A stretch of DNA of 64,000 nt, taken from the NCBI RefSeq assembly GCF_009932475.1, contig NZ_BJOV01000005.1, forward strand, positions 992,001 through 1,056,000, read 5' to 3'. How positions within the stretch are numbered: the stretch's first letter is position 1; each line of letters opens with the position of its first letter. The stretch is from Gordonia spumicola. Lineage in GTDB: Bacteria; Actinomycetota; Actinomycetes; Mycobacteriales; Mycobacteriaceae. Below the pieces are notes generated by a model. The model did no database searches, was not told where the DNA came from, and saw only the letters and a program-made list of their open reading frames with translations. Positions 32,631 to 40,336 of the stretch are shown here, one piece after another. The position numbers were made by a program, and so were the translations under genes.

Positions 32631-33482
32631 TCACGCCGTCCGGCCGGTCGGGATCGACCGGATCGGAATGCGCCCCTGCGGGTCGCGGTGCTTGGTGTAA
32701 TGAATCGGGTCGTTGTAGATGGTGACGACGACGGTGTCTCCCGGAGTCAGATCGACCTGGTAGACGGTGCCGGTGAGCTCATAGCCCGCGGGTGGTCCCA
32801 CCTCCATCACGCAGAACGTCGTCGGTGCGTCGAACAGTCGCGTGAACGATCCGTCGGGACCCGTGATCTGGGCTTCGATCGGGACCCGTCCGTCGCAGCG
32901 GATGATCTGGACGGTCGTGCCCGGCAGCGGCGCCCCGGTCGCTCGGTCACGGACGACGACCTTCACCGCGCCCTGGGCGGCCGGCGGCGTGAGATCCTTC
33001 GCGACGGCGAAAGCGAACGCGGTCACCGAGCCTGCGTTGACGACGCCGGTGGCGTACGTGTGACCCACGAAATGGTAGCCGCGGGGCGCGGCGACCGCGG
33101 TGACCGAGACCTGTCCGGCGGGCAGCTCGGTGGTGAGGGGTGTCGTGAACTCGTGCTGGCCGCCCTTCGCGTCCATCACCGACACGCCCGCGCCGGGGAC
33201 CTCGTCGGTCGTACCGGTGAGGCGGGTTGTGACCTCGATCGTTCCGGTCGTGCTGAGGGGCGGCGACTCGGACGTCGATTCAGTCGAGGTGATGGTCGTC
33301 GTCTTGGCGGGCGGGGCCTCGATCGTCGACGATGCGGGTGCGGTCGATGTGGATGCCGGGTCGCTCGCCGGGGGCGAGGAGGTGTCGGCGGTGGACGGCC
33401 CGACGGCGACCGCCGCCGCGAGGACGACACAGCCCAACAGGGCTCCGATCGCCGCGAGTATCCGGCCGAAGATTCTGGTCAT
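32631..33482 (-). CDS. secreted prealbumin/CnaB-like protein, cassette A
   Basis: The 283-residue exported protein has an N-terminal signal segment (residues 8-28) and a Ser/Thr/Pro-rich linker (about 32-80). Two beta-sandwich repeats of the SpaA/CnaB type follow. The second, about 171-258, has DRATGAPLPGTTV, two cysteines (C196, C224) and E227 in VMEVGPPAGY. It ends in RDPQGRIPIRSIPTGR plus TA, with no LPXTG motif and no C-terminal membrane segment. The gene lies 29 bp downstream of a sortase. The last 120 residues align with the product of 37708-38553. Probably a surface protein handled by the adjacent sortase (inference). Its stop abuts the ABC-F stop. Confidence 0.8.
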   Translation of the reverse strand: MTRIFGRILAAIGALLGCVVLAAAVAVGPSTADTSSPPASDPASTSTAPASSTIEAPPAKTTTITSTESTSESPPLSTTGTIEVTTRLTGTTDEVPGAGVSVMDAKGGQHEFTTPLTTELPAGQVSVTAVAAPRGYHFVGHTYATGVVNAGSVTAFAFAVAKDLTPPAAQGAVKVVVRDRATGAPLPGTTVQIIRCDGRVPIEAQITGPDGSFTRLFDAPTTFCVMEVGPPAGYELTGTVYQVDLTPGDTVVVTIYNDPIHYTKHRDPQGRIPIRSIPTGRTA

Positions 33483-33511
33483 GGTGCGCTCCTATCGTCA
33501 TCCCCGACGTC

Positions 33512-34111
33512 TCAGATCGGCGTTGCGAACACGATGATGTTGTCGCGGTAGCCGAGAGGTGGGCCGATGAAGGGACCACCACAGGTGACCAGGGCCAACG
33601 TCTCCGGCCCGGTCTGTCGGTTCAGTTCGTCGAACGGGACTGCGTCGGCGCCCGTTCCGTCCTTCTGCGCGTCGACGACGCGCGTGACGCGGTACTCCAC
33701 CCGCCGACCGTTCGCCGTCCGCACGTCGACGGTGTCGCCGGCTGGGAGGTGAGCGAACCTCGCGGCGTACCCGACGCCCTGGTCGGCGTCGTCGACGTGC
33801 CCGACCACGACGACAGTCCCGGCCCCGGAACCAGGCAGTGACGAGTCGACCCACCAGCCGAGTCGCGAGACGTCGGTGGGCGGGAGGAGGGTGCCCTCGG
33901 CGTCGGTGGCGACGGCGTCGGTCGGCGCGCTCTGACCGTCGATCATGACGGCGACCGGTGCCGAGGGTTCGTTCGACGCGGCGCGGATCGGCGCGTGCAG
34001 GCTCTGCTGCGCCTGGGTCGGCTCGGTCGTCGCGGATTGTTCGGCGCAGCCCGCCACCAGCAGCGACGCCGCGGCGACGGCGGCCAGTGCGGCGGTTCGG
34101 AACGCGATCAT
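33512..34111 (-). CDS. class F-like sortase, cassette A
   Basis: The 199-residue transpeptidase acts outside the membrane. It has a perfect lipobox LVAGC (C22), so it is probably tethered by lipid rather than by a membrane helix. Catalytic residues are H105 (VVGHVDD), C177 (LALVTCGGPF) and R189 (LGYRDN). The start ATG at 34111 follows GAGGAGG. It is the first gene of cassette A, 29 bp before the CnaB-like protein. It is collinear, with no gaps in the catalytic half, with the sortase at 37109-37708. Confidence 0.88.
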   Translation of the reverse strand: MIAFRTAALAAVAAASLLVAGCAEQSATTEPTQAQQSLHAPIRAASNEPSAPVAVMIDGQSAPTDAVATDAEGTLLPPTDVSRLGWWVDSSLPGSGAGTVVVVGHVDDADQGVGYAARFAHLPAGDTVDVRTANGRRVEYRVTRVVDAQKDGTGADAVPFDELNRQTGPETLALVTCGGPFIGPPLGYRDNIIVFATPI

Positions 34112-34202
34112 CGCCCCTCCTCTGTCACGGGGTATGTCGCGCTCGGGAGACGGCTGGTTACGGTCCCGTGGACCGCCGGTCATTCATCCGAATGATGGAC
34201 CC

Positions 34203-35093
34203 TCAGTGGAGGGTGGCGGCGAGGAAGTCGAGTTGGTGGGTCACCGCCGGTTCGAACCAGTCGCGCCCGGCGAAGACGTCGAAGTGATCGCACGGATAGT
34301 GACGGACCTGCGCGCGCCCGGCGAACGCGGCCTTCGCGGCGGCGTGCGGGGGAGCGGCCTGGTCGAAGTCGGCGATCTGCACCAACAACGGGGCCGTGAC
34401 CTCGCGCGCAGCCTTGTGCGCCCGGTATCGACCGAGCTCCGACCCGATCGACGCGTCGACCTCGTTCCGCCAGCTCGGCCCCGCGATCTGCTCGTACGCG
34501 CCCTGGTACCCGTCGACGGTGAGGGTGGCGAGGGAGCCGGGAGGCCCGACCAGCGGGATCGTCGCCGGTCGACCGCCGAACCGCTGTCGGACGCTGCTGA
34601 CCACACCGGTCGCCGTCGAACGCGCCAGCGTGGACGCCGAGTGCGCGGGCAGGGCGTGTCTGGCCGCGGCCATGCCGCTGACCATCGGGACGAGCGAGAC
34701 GACCGCGGCGATGTCGTCCCGTCCGACGGCGGCCTGCAGCACGTGTCCGCCCGCGAGCGAGACACCCCACAACACGATGCGGGACGCGTCCACGCCGGGC
34801 AACTCGGCCACCGCCCGGCAGGCGGCGCGGTAGTCGTCGACCTGACCGGTCAGCGACACCTTCTGTCGCGGCCTTCCCTCCGACTCGCCGAACCCCCGGT
34901 AGTCGAATGCGAACACGGGATAGCCGTTCTCGGCGAACCGCGTTGCGAAGGGCTCAAGACCCGAGTCGACGGTGCCGCCGAGCCCGTGAGCCATCACGAT
35001 CACCGGTTCGGCGGTGTCGCCGTCGACGGGGAAGAACCGGCCCGAGCACCGGGTCCCGGACGAGTCGAACCAGACCTGCACGGGCTCGCTCAC
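34203..35093 (-). CDS. alpha/beta hydrolase
   Basis: Cytosolic alpha/beta-fold hydrolase or esterase, 296 residues. The oxyanion region is AHGLGG near residue 36. The nucleophile elbow is GVSLAGG near residue 111. The acid is probably Asp in VQIADFDQAAPP and the catalytic His is in CDHFDVF. The GTG at 35093 overlaps the monooxygenase stop as GTGA. With a flavin monooxygenase upstream, a Baeyer-Villiger-then-ester-hydrolysis pair is plausible. The substrate is unknown. Confidence 0.88.
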   Translation of the reverse strand: MSEPVQVWFDSSGTRCSGRFFPVDGDTAEPVIVMAHGLGGTVDSGLEPFATRFAENGYPVFAFDYRGFGESEGRPRQKVSLTGQVDDYRAACRAVAELPGVDASRIVLWGVSLAGGHVLQAAVGRDDIAAVVSLVPMVSGMAAARHALPAHSASTLARSTATGVVSSVRQRFGGRPATIPLVGPPGSLATLTVDGYQGAYEQIAGPSWRNEVDASIGSELGRYRAHKAAREVTAPLLVQIADFDQAAPPHAAAKAAFAGRAQVRHYPCDHFDVFAGRDWFEPAVTHQLDFLAATLH

Positions 35094-36454
35094 GACGCGA
35101 CTCCTTCCGAGACGCCCGCCCAGGTGACGGGACCCTCGGCCGCGACGCGCCGGGCGCCCGCGGGCAACTCCTTGACGCGCATGTCGTGCTCGTACAGGAA
35201 GTAGTCCAGTTGTTGGGTGTGGCGCGGCCGGTCGAGCATGTGGCCGGTGTACTTGCGGGTGTCCTCCTCGATGACGCGCCGCATCTCGCCGGGCGACGGC
35301 GGGCGATACCGTCCGACGGCGTACGCCCCGACGAGCCGCGCCTGTGCCTCGACGAACGGGAACAGCGTCGGCGTCGCCTGCGCGAATCCGGCGAACAGGA
35401 GATCGTCGATGCCGGGGTGCAGCATCCGCTTGTACAGGTCGATCCGGTTGTCCGGCGCGCTGATGAAGTCGGGGTCGAAGAACGGGAAGGTGATGTTGTA
35501 GCCGGTCGCGTAGACGAGGACGTCGACGTCGTCGACGCTGGTCCCGTCGGTGAAGCGCACCGTGCGGCCGTCGAGGCTGTCGATGTTCGGTTTCGGGATC
35601 ACGTCACCGGACCCGAGGCGCAGCGGCAGCTCGACGGACTGTGTGGGATGCGCCTCGAAGAACTTGTGGTTCGGCGTGGGCAGGCCGAGGTTCTCCGGTC
35701 GGCCCGACATCAACGGTTGGCCCATCTGGGCGATCTTCCGCTGCCAGGACGTGGGGATGTACGGGTTGGTCTTGTAGAACTTGTCGGCGGGCTGCCCGGC
35801 CACGTACTTCGGCACGATCCACGCGCCCGACCTCGTCGACAGGTACAGCTCGGTGTCGAGGGCCTTCGACGAGAGCTCGACGGCGATGTCTGCCGCGCTG
35901 TTGCCGAGACCGACGACGACGATCCGCTTTCCGGCGAAGTCGTGCGGGGTCTGCGGATCGATGTAGTGGTGCGCATGCATCTCGATGCCGTCGAACGTCC
36001 CGGGGAAGTCGGGCCAGCGGGGATCCCAATGATGTCCGTTGGCGACGACGAGCAGATCGTATCGCCGCCGCTCACCGCGTTGGGTGGTCAGCTCCCATCC
36101 GCCGCCGGGGAGGCGTCTCGCGTGTTCGACTCCGTTCTCGAACTCGATGCCGTCGAGCAGGCCGAACGCCGTCGCGTAGTCGTCGAGGTACTTCTTGATC
36201 TGCGTGTGGTGCGGGAAGTCGGGGTACGAGTCGGGCATCGGGAAGTCCCGGAACGACAGCTGGTGCTTGGACGTGTCGATGTGCAGCGAGCGGTATGCGC
36301 TGGAGTGCCCGTTCGGGTTCCCGAAGGCCCAGTTGCCGCCGATGCGGTCGGACGTCTCGAACACGGTGTGCGGCACGCCGTAGTCGGTCAGCATCTTGGA
36401 CGACGTCAGTCCGCTGATTCCGGCGCCGATCACCGCCGTCGTGGGGTTCGTCAT
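35090..36454 (-). CDS. flavin-containing monooxygenase
   Basis: FAD/NADPH monooxygenase of the FMO class, 454 residues. The FAD motif GAGISGL is near residue 9, the NADPH motif GLGNSAAD near residue 180, and the terminal VYATGYN motif near residue 323. The classic FxGxxxHxxxY motif appears only as a variant (FPGTFDGIEMHAHHY). It adds oxygen to a soft nucleophile or carbonyl; the substrate is unknown. It is transcribed divergently from a TetR regulator 61 bp away and coupled to the hydrolase. ATG 36454 is preferred over 36481 because it starts the Rossmann strand correctly. Confidence 0.9.
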   Translation of the reverse strand: MTNPTTAVIGAGISGLTSSKMLTDYGVPHTVFETSDRIGGNWAFGNPNGHSSAYRSLHIDTSKHQLSFRDFPMPDSYPDFPHHTQIKKYLDDYATAFGLLDGIEFENGVEHARRLPGGGWELTTQRGERRRYDLLVVANGHHWDPRWPDFPGTFDGIEMHAHHYIDPQTPHDFAGKRIVVVGLGNSAADIAVELSSKALDTELYLSTRSGAWIVPKYVAGQPADKFYKTNPYIPTSWQRKIAQMGQPLMSGRPENLGLPTPNHKFFEAHPTQSVELPLRLGSGDVIPKPNIDSLDGRTVRFTDGTSVDDVDVLVYATGYNITFPFFDPDFISAPDNRIDLYKRMLHPGIDDLLFAGFAQATPTLFPFVEAQARLVGAYAVGRYRPPSPGEMRRVIEEDTRKYTGHMLDRPRHTQQLDYFLYEHDMRVKELPAGARRVAAEGPVTWAGVSEGVAS

Positions 36455-36466
36455 AGTCGACGACGG

Positions 36467-36490
36467 TACACACAATTCCAAAAGTGTCTA
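36467..36490. promoter_or_regulatory. probable TetR operator between FMO and tetR
   Basis: ACACAATT (36470-36477) and AAAAGTGT (36480-36487) form an imperfect dyad, 6 of 8 positions, with matching outer TA/TA. It lies between the divergent FMO and tetR starts and 12 bp from the tetR -10 box (TAATGT, 36502-36507). Confidence 0.5.
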
Positions 36491-36501
36491 CTGATTCCGG
36501 G

Positions 36502-36507
36502 TAATGT
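36502..36507 (+). promoter_or_regulatory. tetR -10 element, leaderless
   Basis: TAATGT ends 8 nt before the ATG at 36516. Confidence 0.45.
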
Positions 36508-36515
36508 GACCCCGC

Positions 36516-37148
36516 ATGGTCATCGAGACGACACCCGACGACGACTCCGGCACGGCGGCCAGGATCCTGGACGCCGCGACCGCGCTCGTCACCGAATCGG
36601 GTATCCGCGCCACGACGATGCGGGCGGTCGCCGACCGGGCAGGAGTGTCCCGCGCCTGGCTGTACCGACATCACCCGGACAAGTCTGCGCTGGTCGGAGC
36701 CGTGATCATGAGGTTGATCGAGTCGTCGTGGGCTCTCGCGCACGCGGAGATCTCGCAGGTCCGGGGACTCACCCGTCGACTCGCCCTCGGCGTCCAGATC
36801 GGCAGGCGCGCGTACGACGACCCCGGCACCATCCTGATGCGTCTGCGCACCACGGAGGCCGCCGACTTCGCGGCCTGCGTCGGCGTCGGAGTGCAGGGTA
36901 TCGTCCCCGATCTGGCCGCGTTCTGGCGCGGCTACCTCGACGAGGCCGCGGCGACCGGAGAGATCTCCGCCGACGTCGACCTCGACGAGGCGAGCGAGTG
37001 GGTCGCCCGCGTCCTGATCAGCCTCGGCATGTACCCCGGCCGCGTCGTCGACCCCGACGACCGGGCCGCGGTGGAGGCCCACTTCGAACGATTCCTGATG
37101 CCGGGTCTTCAGACCGGTGTGGCGAAGACGACGACGTTGTCGCGGTAG
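36516..37148 (+). CDS. TetR family transcriptional regulator
   Basis: The 210-residue repressor has its helix-turn-helix at about residues 25-60 (ATTMRAVADRAGVSRAWLYRHHPDKSAL). The ligand domain is divergent and gives no substrate clue. It is transcribed away from the FMO/hydrolase genes with a shared dyad, so it probably represses them. Its last 40 bp overlap the 3' end of the sortase at 37109-37708 on the opposite strand, so its C-terminal tail (GLQTGVAKTTTLSR) is encoded inside the sortase gene. Confidence 0.88.
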   Translation: MVIETTPDDDSGTAARILDAATALVTESGIRATTMRAVADRAGVSRAWLYRHHPDKSALVGAVIMRLIESSWALAHAEISQVRGLTRRLALGVQIGRRAYDDPGTILMRLRTTEAADFAACVGVGVQGIVPDLAAFWRGYLDEAAATGEISADVDLDEASEWVARVLISLGMYPGRVVDPDDRAAVEAHFERFLMPGLQTGVAKTTTLSR

Positions 37149-37708
37149 CCGAGCGGCGGGCCGACGAACGGGCCGCCGCACGTGACGAGTGCGAGGGTCT
37201 CCGGACCGTCCTGCCTGTTCAGTTCGGACGTAGGAAGACCGGAGCTGCCGGAACCCTCCTTGTTCTTGTGGTCGGTCGACGTGACCCGGTAGGTGTGCTT
37301 GCCGCCGTCGGTCGTCGTCACCTCGACGGTGTCGCCGACCTTCAAGTCGGCGAACTTGGCCGCGAAGCCCGCTCCCTGGTTCACGTCGTCGACGTGACCG
37401 GTCACGACGACGGTGCCCGCACCCGAGCCGGGCAGCGACGAGTCGACCCACCATCCGAGCTTGCTGACGTCCTGCGGCGGCAGCAGGGCGCCGGACACGT
37501 CGGTCGCGACGGATGTCGTCGGAGCCGTTGCTCCAGCAAGCGTCAGCGACACTGGAGTCGAGGGTTCCGACGAGTGCGCGGACAAGGGCGGCTTCAGATT
37601 CTGCTGGGCGTCGGACGACCCGCTGTCGGACGATCCGCACGCCGTCGTCACGATCAGGGCGGCCGCGGTCACGGTGGCGGCGACAGCGCGCCGCACGATC
37701 GGCGTCAT
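37109..37708 (-). CDS. class F-like sortase, cassette B
   Basis: The 199-residue paralog of the cassette A sortase has H105 (VTGHVDD), C177 (LALVTCGGPF) and R189 (LGYRDN) at identical positions. The N-terminus has a signal segment ending TTAC (C24), a weaker lipobox than in cassette A. The ATG at 37708 overlaps the stop of the CnaB-like gene (TGATG), so here the substrate gene comes first, the reverse of cassette A. Cassette A's TLLPP and this copy's ALLPP blocks, followed by the shared GWWVDSSLPGSGAGTVVV, show a recent common origin. Confidence 0.88.
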   Translation of the reverse strand: MTPIVRRAVAATVTAAALIVTTACGSSDSGSSDAQQNLKPPLSAHSSEPSTPVSLTLAGATAPTTSVATDVSGALLPPQDVSKLGWWVDSSLPGSGAGTVVVTGHVDDVNQGAGFAAKFADLKVGDTVEVTTTDGGKHTYRVTSTDHKNKEGSGSSGLPTSELNRQDGPETLALVTCGGPFVGPPLGYRDNVVVFATPV

Positions 37709-38553
37709 CAGAAGATCCTTCCGGACGGAATGGACCTGATCGGGATCCGGTTGCCCGGGTCGCGTTCGATGACGATGACGTGGATCGGAGTGTCGTACAT
37801 GGCGAGGGTCGCGACTCCGTCCTTGACGACGGAGGCCTGGCCGATCGTCGCATCGGTGAAGTAGCCGGCAGGCGCCGCCGTCTCGAACACTCGGTAGCAG
37901 CCGACGGGCACCGTCAGCGACGCGGTGCCACCGGCACCCGTAGTGACGGAGGAGATCGGCTTGTCGGAGCAGTCGGTGACGCCGAACGTCGCGCCCGCGA
38001 GGACCGCGCCGCTCACACGGTCCTGCTTCACGATCGTCAACGTGCCCGTGTCCGTCGGTCCGGGTGCCGGTGACGAGGACGACGACGAGGAGGCCGCCGT
38101 CGACGCCAGCTGGAAGGCTACCGAGGCGGTCTGATCGGCGACGATGGTCGCGGTCTGGCTGGCACTGCCGACGACGCTCATTCCGGTCGGAGCGGTGATC
38201 GTCACCGTCACCGAGCCCGCCGCGAGACCCGACACGGTGCCCGGGGTGACCCCCGACTCGCCGGTGGACAGGGAGAACGACGCCCCGGTGACCGGAGATC
38301 CGGTCGTCGAGTCGGTTGCGCTGACCGATAGGGAGCCGGTGGTGGACTGCGGGCCGGGCTCCTCGGGCGACGCGGGATCTCCCGGCCCGGGGACCACAGG
38401 AGATACGACGTTCGGCTCGACGTTCGGCAGCTCGACGCCGGGCGGCACCGATTGCTCGAGATCGGGTACGGCGAGCGCGGGCGATGAGACGAGCGCGAAC
38501 GCCGTCGCCGTCACAGCGACGACGGCGAGCAGTGCGCGAATGAAGCGGATCAT
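37708..38553 (-). CDS. secreted prealbumin/CnaB-like protein, cassette B
   Basis: The 281-residue exported protein has a signal peptide cleaved about after residue 28 (PALA). A Pro-rich linker (29-70), a first beta-sandwich repeat (about 72-150), an S-rich spacer with six consecutive Ser and a second repeat (about 170-255) follow. The second repeat has K176 (TIVKQDRVSG), C195, C219, E224 (FETAAPAGY) and D254. It ends RDPGNRIPIRSIPSGR plus IF. There is no LPXTG or C-terminal membrane anchor. It is translationally coupled to the sortase. The start lies 3 nt from a strong hairpin that contains the ribosome binding site. Confidence 0.8.
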   Translation of the reverse strand: MIRFIRALLAVVAVTATAFALVSSPALAVPDLEQSVPPGVELPNVEPNVVSPVVPGPGDPASPEEPGPQSTTGSLSVSATDSTTGSPVTGASFSLSTGESGVTPGTVSGLAAGSVTVTITAPTGMSVVGSASQTATIVADQTASVAFQLASTAASSSSSSSPAPGPTDTGTLTIVKQDRVSGAVLAGATFGVTDCSDKPISSVTTGAGGTASLTVPVGCYRVFETAAPAGYFTDATIGQASVVKDGVATLAMYDTPIHVIVIERDPGNRIPIRSIPSGRIF

Positions 38554-38555
38554 GA

Positions 38556-38608
38556 CGGCTCCCGGGACGAGGATGGACGGTTCCTCGCCATCGTCGCCCC
38601 GGGAGCCG
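38556..38608 (-). promoter_or_regulatory. 5' UTR hairpin enclosing the ribosome binding site of the cassette B CnaB-like gene
   Basis: Arms 38598-38608 and 38556-38566 (CGGCTCCCGGG/CCCGGGAGCCG) pair perfectly. The inner GATGG/CCATC pairs again. The GGGAG of the second arm is the only ribosome binding site candidate for the ATG at 38553, so folding would hide it. Confidence 0.5.
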
Positions 38609-38615
38609 CGACCGG

Positions 38616-38637
38616 GTCGAGTAGTCGACTACTCGAC
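38616..38637. terminator. fadD terminator palindrome
   Basis: GTCGAGTAGTC/GACTACTCGAC is a perfect 22-bp palindrome 8 bp after the acyl-CoA synthetase stop on the minus strand. Confidence 0.7.
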
Positions 38638-38645
38638 TTCCTCGA

Positions 38646-40187
38646 TCAGAGGCCGAGCACCTGCTTGCGAAGGTCACCCTTGACGAGCTTGCCGGTGGGG
38701 GTGCGGGGGAGCTCGTCGATGAACGAGATGCTCCGCGGCGCCTTGAACGCGGCGAGTTCGGCGCGCGTGAAGGCCGCGAGCTCCTCGGCGAGGGCATCGG
38801 ACGGTTCGACGCCGTCCACGAGCTGGACGAACCCGGCGGCGACCTCGCCGAGGTCGTCGTCCGGCAGCCCGATCACCGCGACGTCGTACACCGCGGGATG
38901 GTTGATCAGGACGTTCTCGGCCTCCTGCGGATATATGTTCACTCCGCCGGAGATGATCATGAATGCCTTGCGGTCGGTGAGATACAGATATCCGTCGTCG
39001 TCGAGGTAGCCGAGGTCGCCGGTGGTGGCCCAATTGTCGTGGTGCGGATGCTGTGCGGCGGCGGTCTTCGCGGGGTCGTTGTGGTACTGGAACGGCATCG
39101 CTTCACGTTCGAAGTAGACGGTTCCGACCTCACCCGCCGGCAGGTCGAGCCCGTCGTCCCCGCATACGTGGATCACGCCGAGCGCGCCGCGTCCCACCGA
39201 TCCGGGCCGTTCGAGGGCCTCGGCGGCGCTGATCAGGGTGACGCCGGCGGCCTCGGTCGCGGCGTAGTACTCGTTGACGATCGGGCCCCACCACTCGATC
39301 ATCGCCTTCTTGACCTCGGCAGGGCACGGTGCGGCCGCGTGGATCGCGACCCGAAGGCTCGACACGTCGTAGGACGCACGGACCTCGGCGGGCAGCTTCA
39401 ACATGCGCACGAACATCGTCGGCACCCACTGGCTGTGGGTGACGCGATAGCGCTGAATCAGGTCGAGGGCGGCCTCGGGTTCGAATCGGTCCATCAGGAC
39501 CACCGTGCCGCCGAGGGTGTTGACCATCGCGCAGTAGCGGAGCGGCGCGGCGTGATAGACGGGCGCGGGCGACAGGTACACGGTGTCGGCGCCGAAGCCG
39601 TACACGGGGCCGAAGACCTGCGATATCAGGTCGAGCGACTCGGTGATCTCGGTGCCGGGCAGCGTCGGTTTGATGCCCTTCGGCCGTCCGGTGGTGCCCG
39701 ACGAGTAGAGCATGTCGGTGCCTCGCGGCTGGTCGGCCAACGGGGCGTCGGACGCCTGTGCCAGCACGTCGGCGTAGTCGAGGAAGCCGTCGATCGGTCC
39801 GCCCCACGCGATGCGCCGGTCGGGTGACGACAACGCGTCGATCTCGTGGGACAGCGCGACGGCAGGCGCCACGTTCGCGGCCGCGAACAGGACCTTCGCG
39901 TCGCAGTCGTCGAGGATGTAGTTCACCTCGGGCGCCGTCAGGTGGTTGTTCACGACGGTCACGTACATACCGCTGCGGATGGCGGCCCAGTACACGTCGA
40001 AGACGCGGAGATCGTTGTCGGTGACGATCGCGACCGTGTCGCCGACCGCGAGGCCGAGCCCGCGCAGATGATTCGCCATCCGCGTCGAATTGTCGGTCAA
40101 CTGCCGGTAGGTGACGATCTCGCCCGTCGTCGGCCGGATGACGGCGGGCTTGTCGGGGGACGTCTCGGCGTGGGTGCCTGGATACAC
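38646..40187 (-). CDS. fatty-acyl-CoA synthetase (FadD-like AMP-binding enzyme)
   Basis: Activates a carboxylic acid to acyl-CoA through an acyl-adenylate. The 513 residues carry the P-loop YSSGTTGRPKG near residue 167, YYAATEAAG, TGDLGYLDDDGYLYLTDR and the C-terminal catalytic lysine region PRTPTGKLVKGDLR. The GTG start at 40187 follows GAGGAG. The gene is monocistronic, ending at its own palindrome. The acyl substrate is unknown. Confidence 0.92.
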   Translation of the reverse strand: MYPGTHAETSPDKPAVIRPTTGEIVTYRQLTDNSTRMANHLRGLGLAVGDTVAIVTDNDLRVFDVYWAAIRSGMYVTVVNNHLTAPEVNYILDDCDAKVLFAAANVAPAVALSHEIDALSSPDRRIAWGGPIDGFLDYADVLAQASDAPLADQPRGTDMLYSSGTTGRPKGIKPTLPGTEITESLDLISQVFGPVYGFGADTVYLSPAPVYHAAPLRYCAMVNTLGGTVVLMDRFEPEAALDLIQRYRVTHSQWVPTMFVRMLKLPAEVRASYDVSSLRVAIHAAAPCPAEVKKAMIEWWGPIVNEYYAATEAAGVTLISAAEALERPGSVGRGALGVIHVCGDDGLDLPAGEVGTVYFEREAMPFQYHNDPAKTAAAQHPHHDNWATTGDLGYLDDDGYLYLTDRKAFMIISGGVNIYPQEAENVLINHPAVYDVAVIGLPDDDLGEVAAGFVQLVDGVEPSDALAEELAAFTRAELAAFKAPRSISFIDELPRTPTGKLVKGDLRKQVLGL

Positions 40188-40225
40188 GTGTCGCTCCTCA
40201 CAGTCGTGGTCACTCCGACGGTAAC

Positions 40226-40243
40226 CGAGCGCTCGTTCGCTCG
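40226..40243. promoter_or_regulatory. palindromic operator candidate upstream of fadD
   Basis: CGAGCGCTCG (40226-40235) is a perfect palindrome. CGAGCG also pairs with CGCTCG (40238-40243). It resembles TetR-type sites in fatty-acid gene promoters; the regulator is unknown. Confidence 0.35.
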
Positions 40244-40323
40244 CCGTGGGTTCGGGCCTCAGGACTCATCGGCCCGTCGGTCGGTCGATCGGGTGAACGT
40301 CGATGGGGCGATCTGGGCCGAAC

Positions 40324-40329
40324 TATTCT
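40324..40329 (+). promoter_or_regulatory. -10 element, leaderless BTAD regulator
   Basis: TATTCT ends 7 nt before the ATG at 40337. Confidence 0.45.
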
Positions 40330-40336
40330 GGAGCGC

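Noticed and set aside
33420..33482. Lipobox-like LLGC in the signal segment of the cassette A CnaB-like protein
   Set aside because: The cysteine is inside the hydrophobic stretch and followed by more hydrophobic residues; ordinary signal cleavage is more likely.
34180..34195. TCATTC-ATCC-GAATGA hairpin after the hydrolase gene as a terminator
   Set aside because: The 6-bp AT-rich stem is too weak in this GC context; it may be an operator for the sortase gene but nothing supports that.
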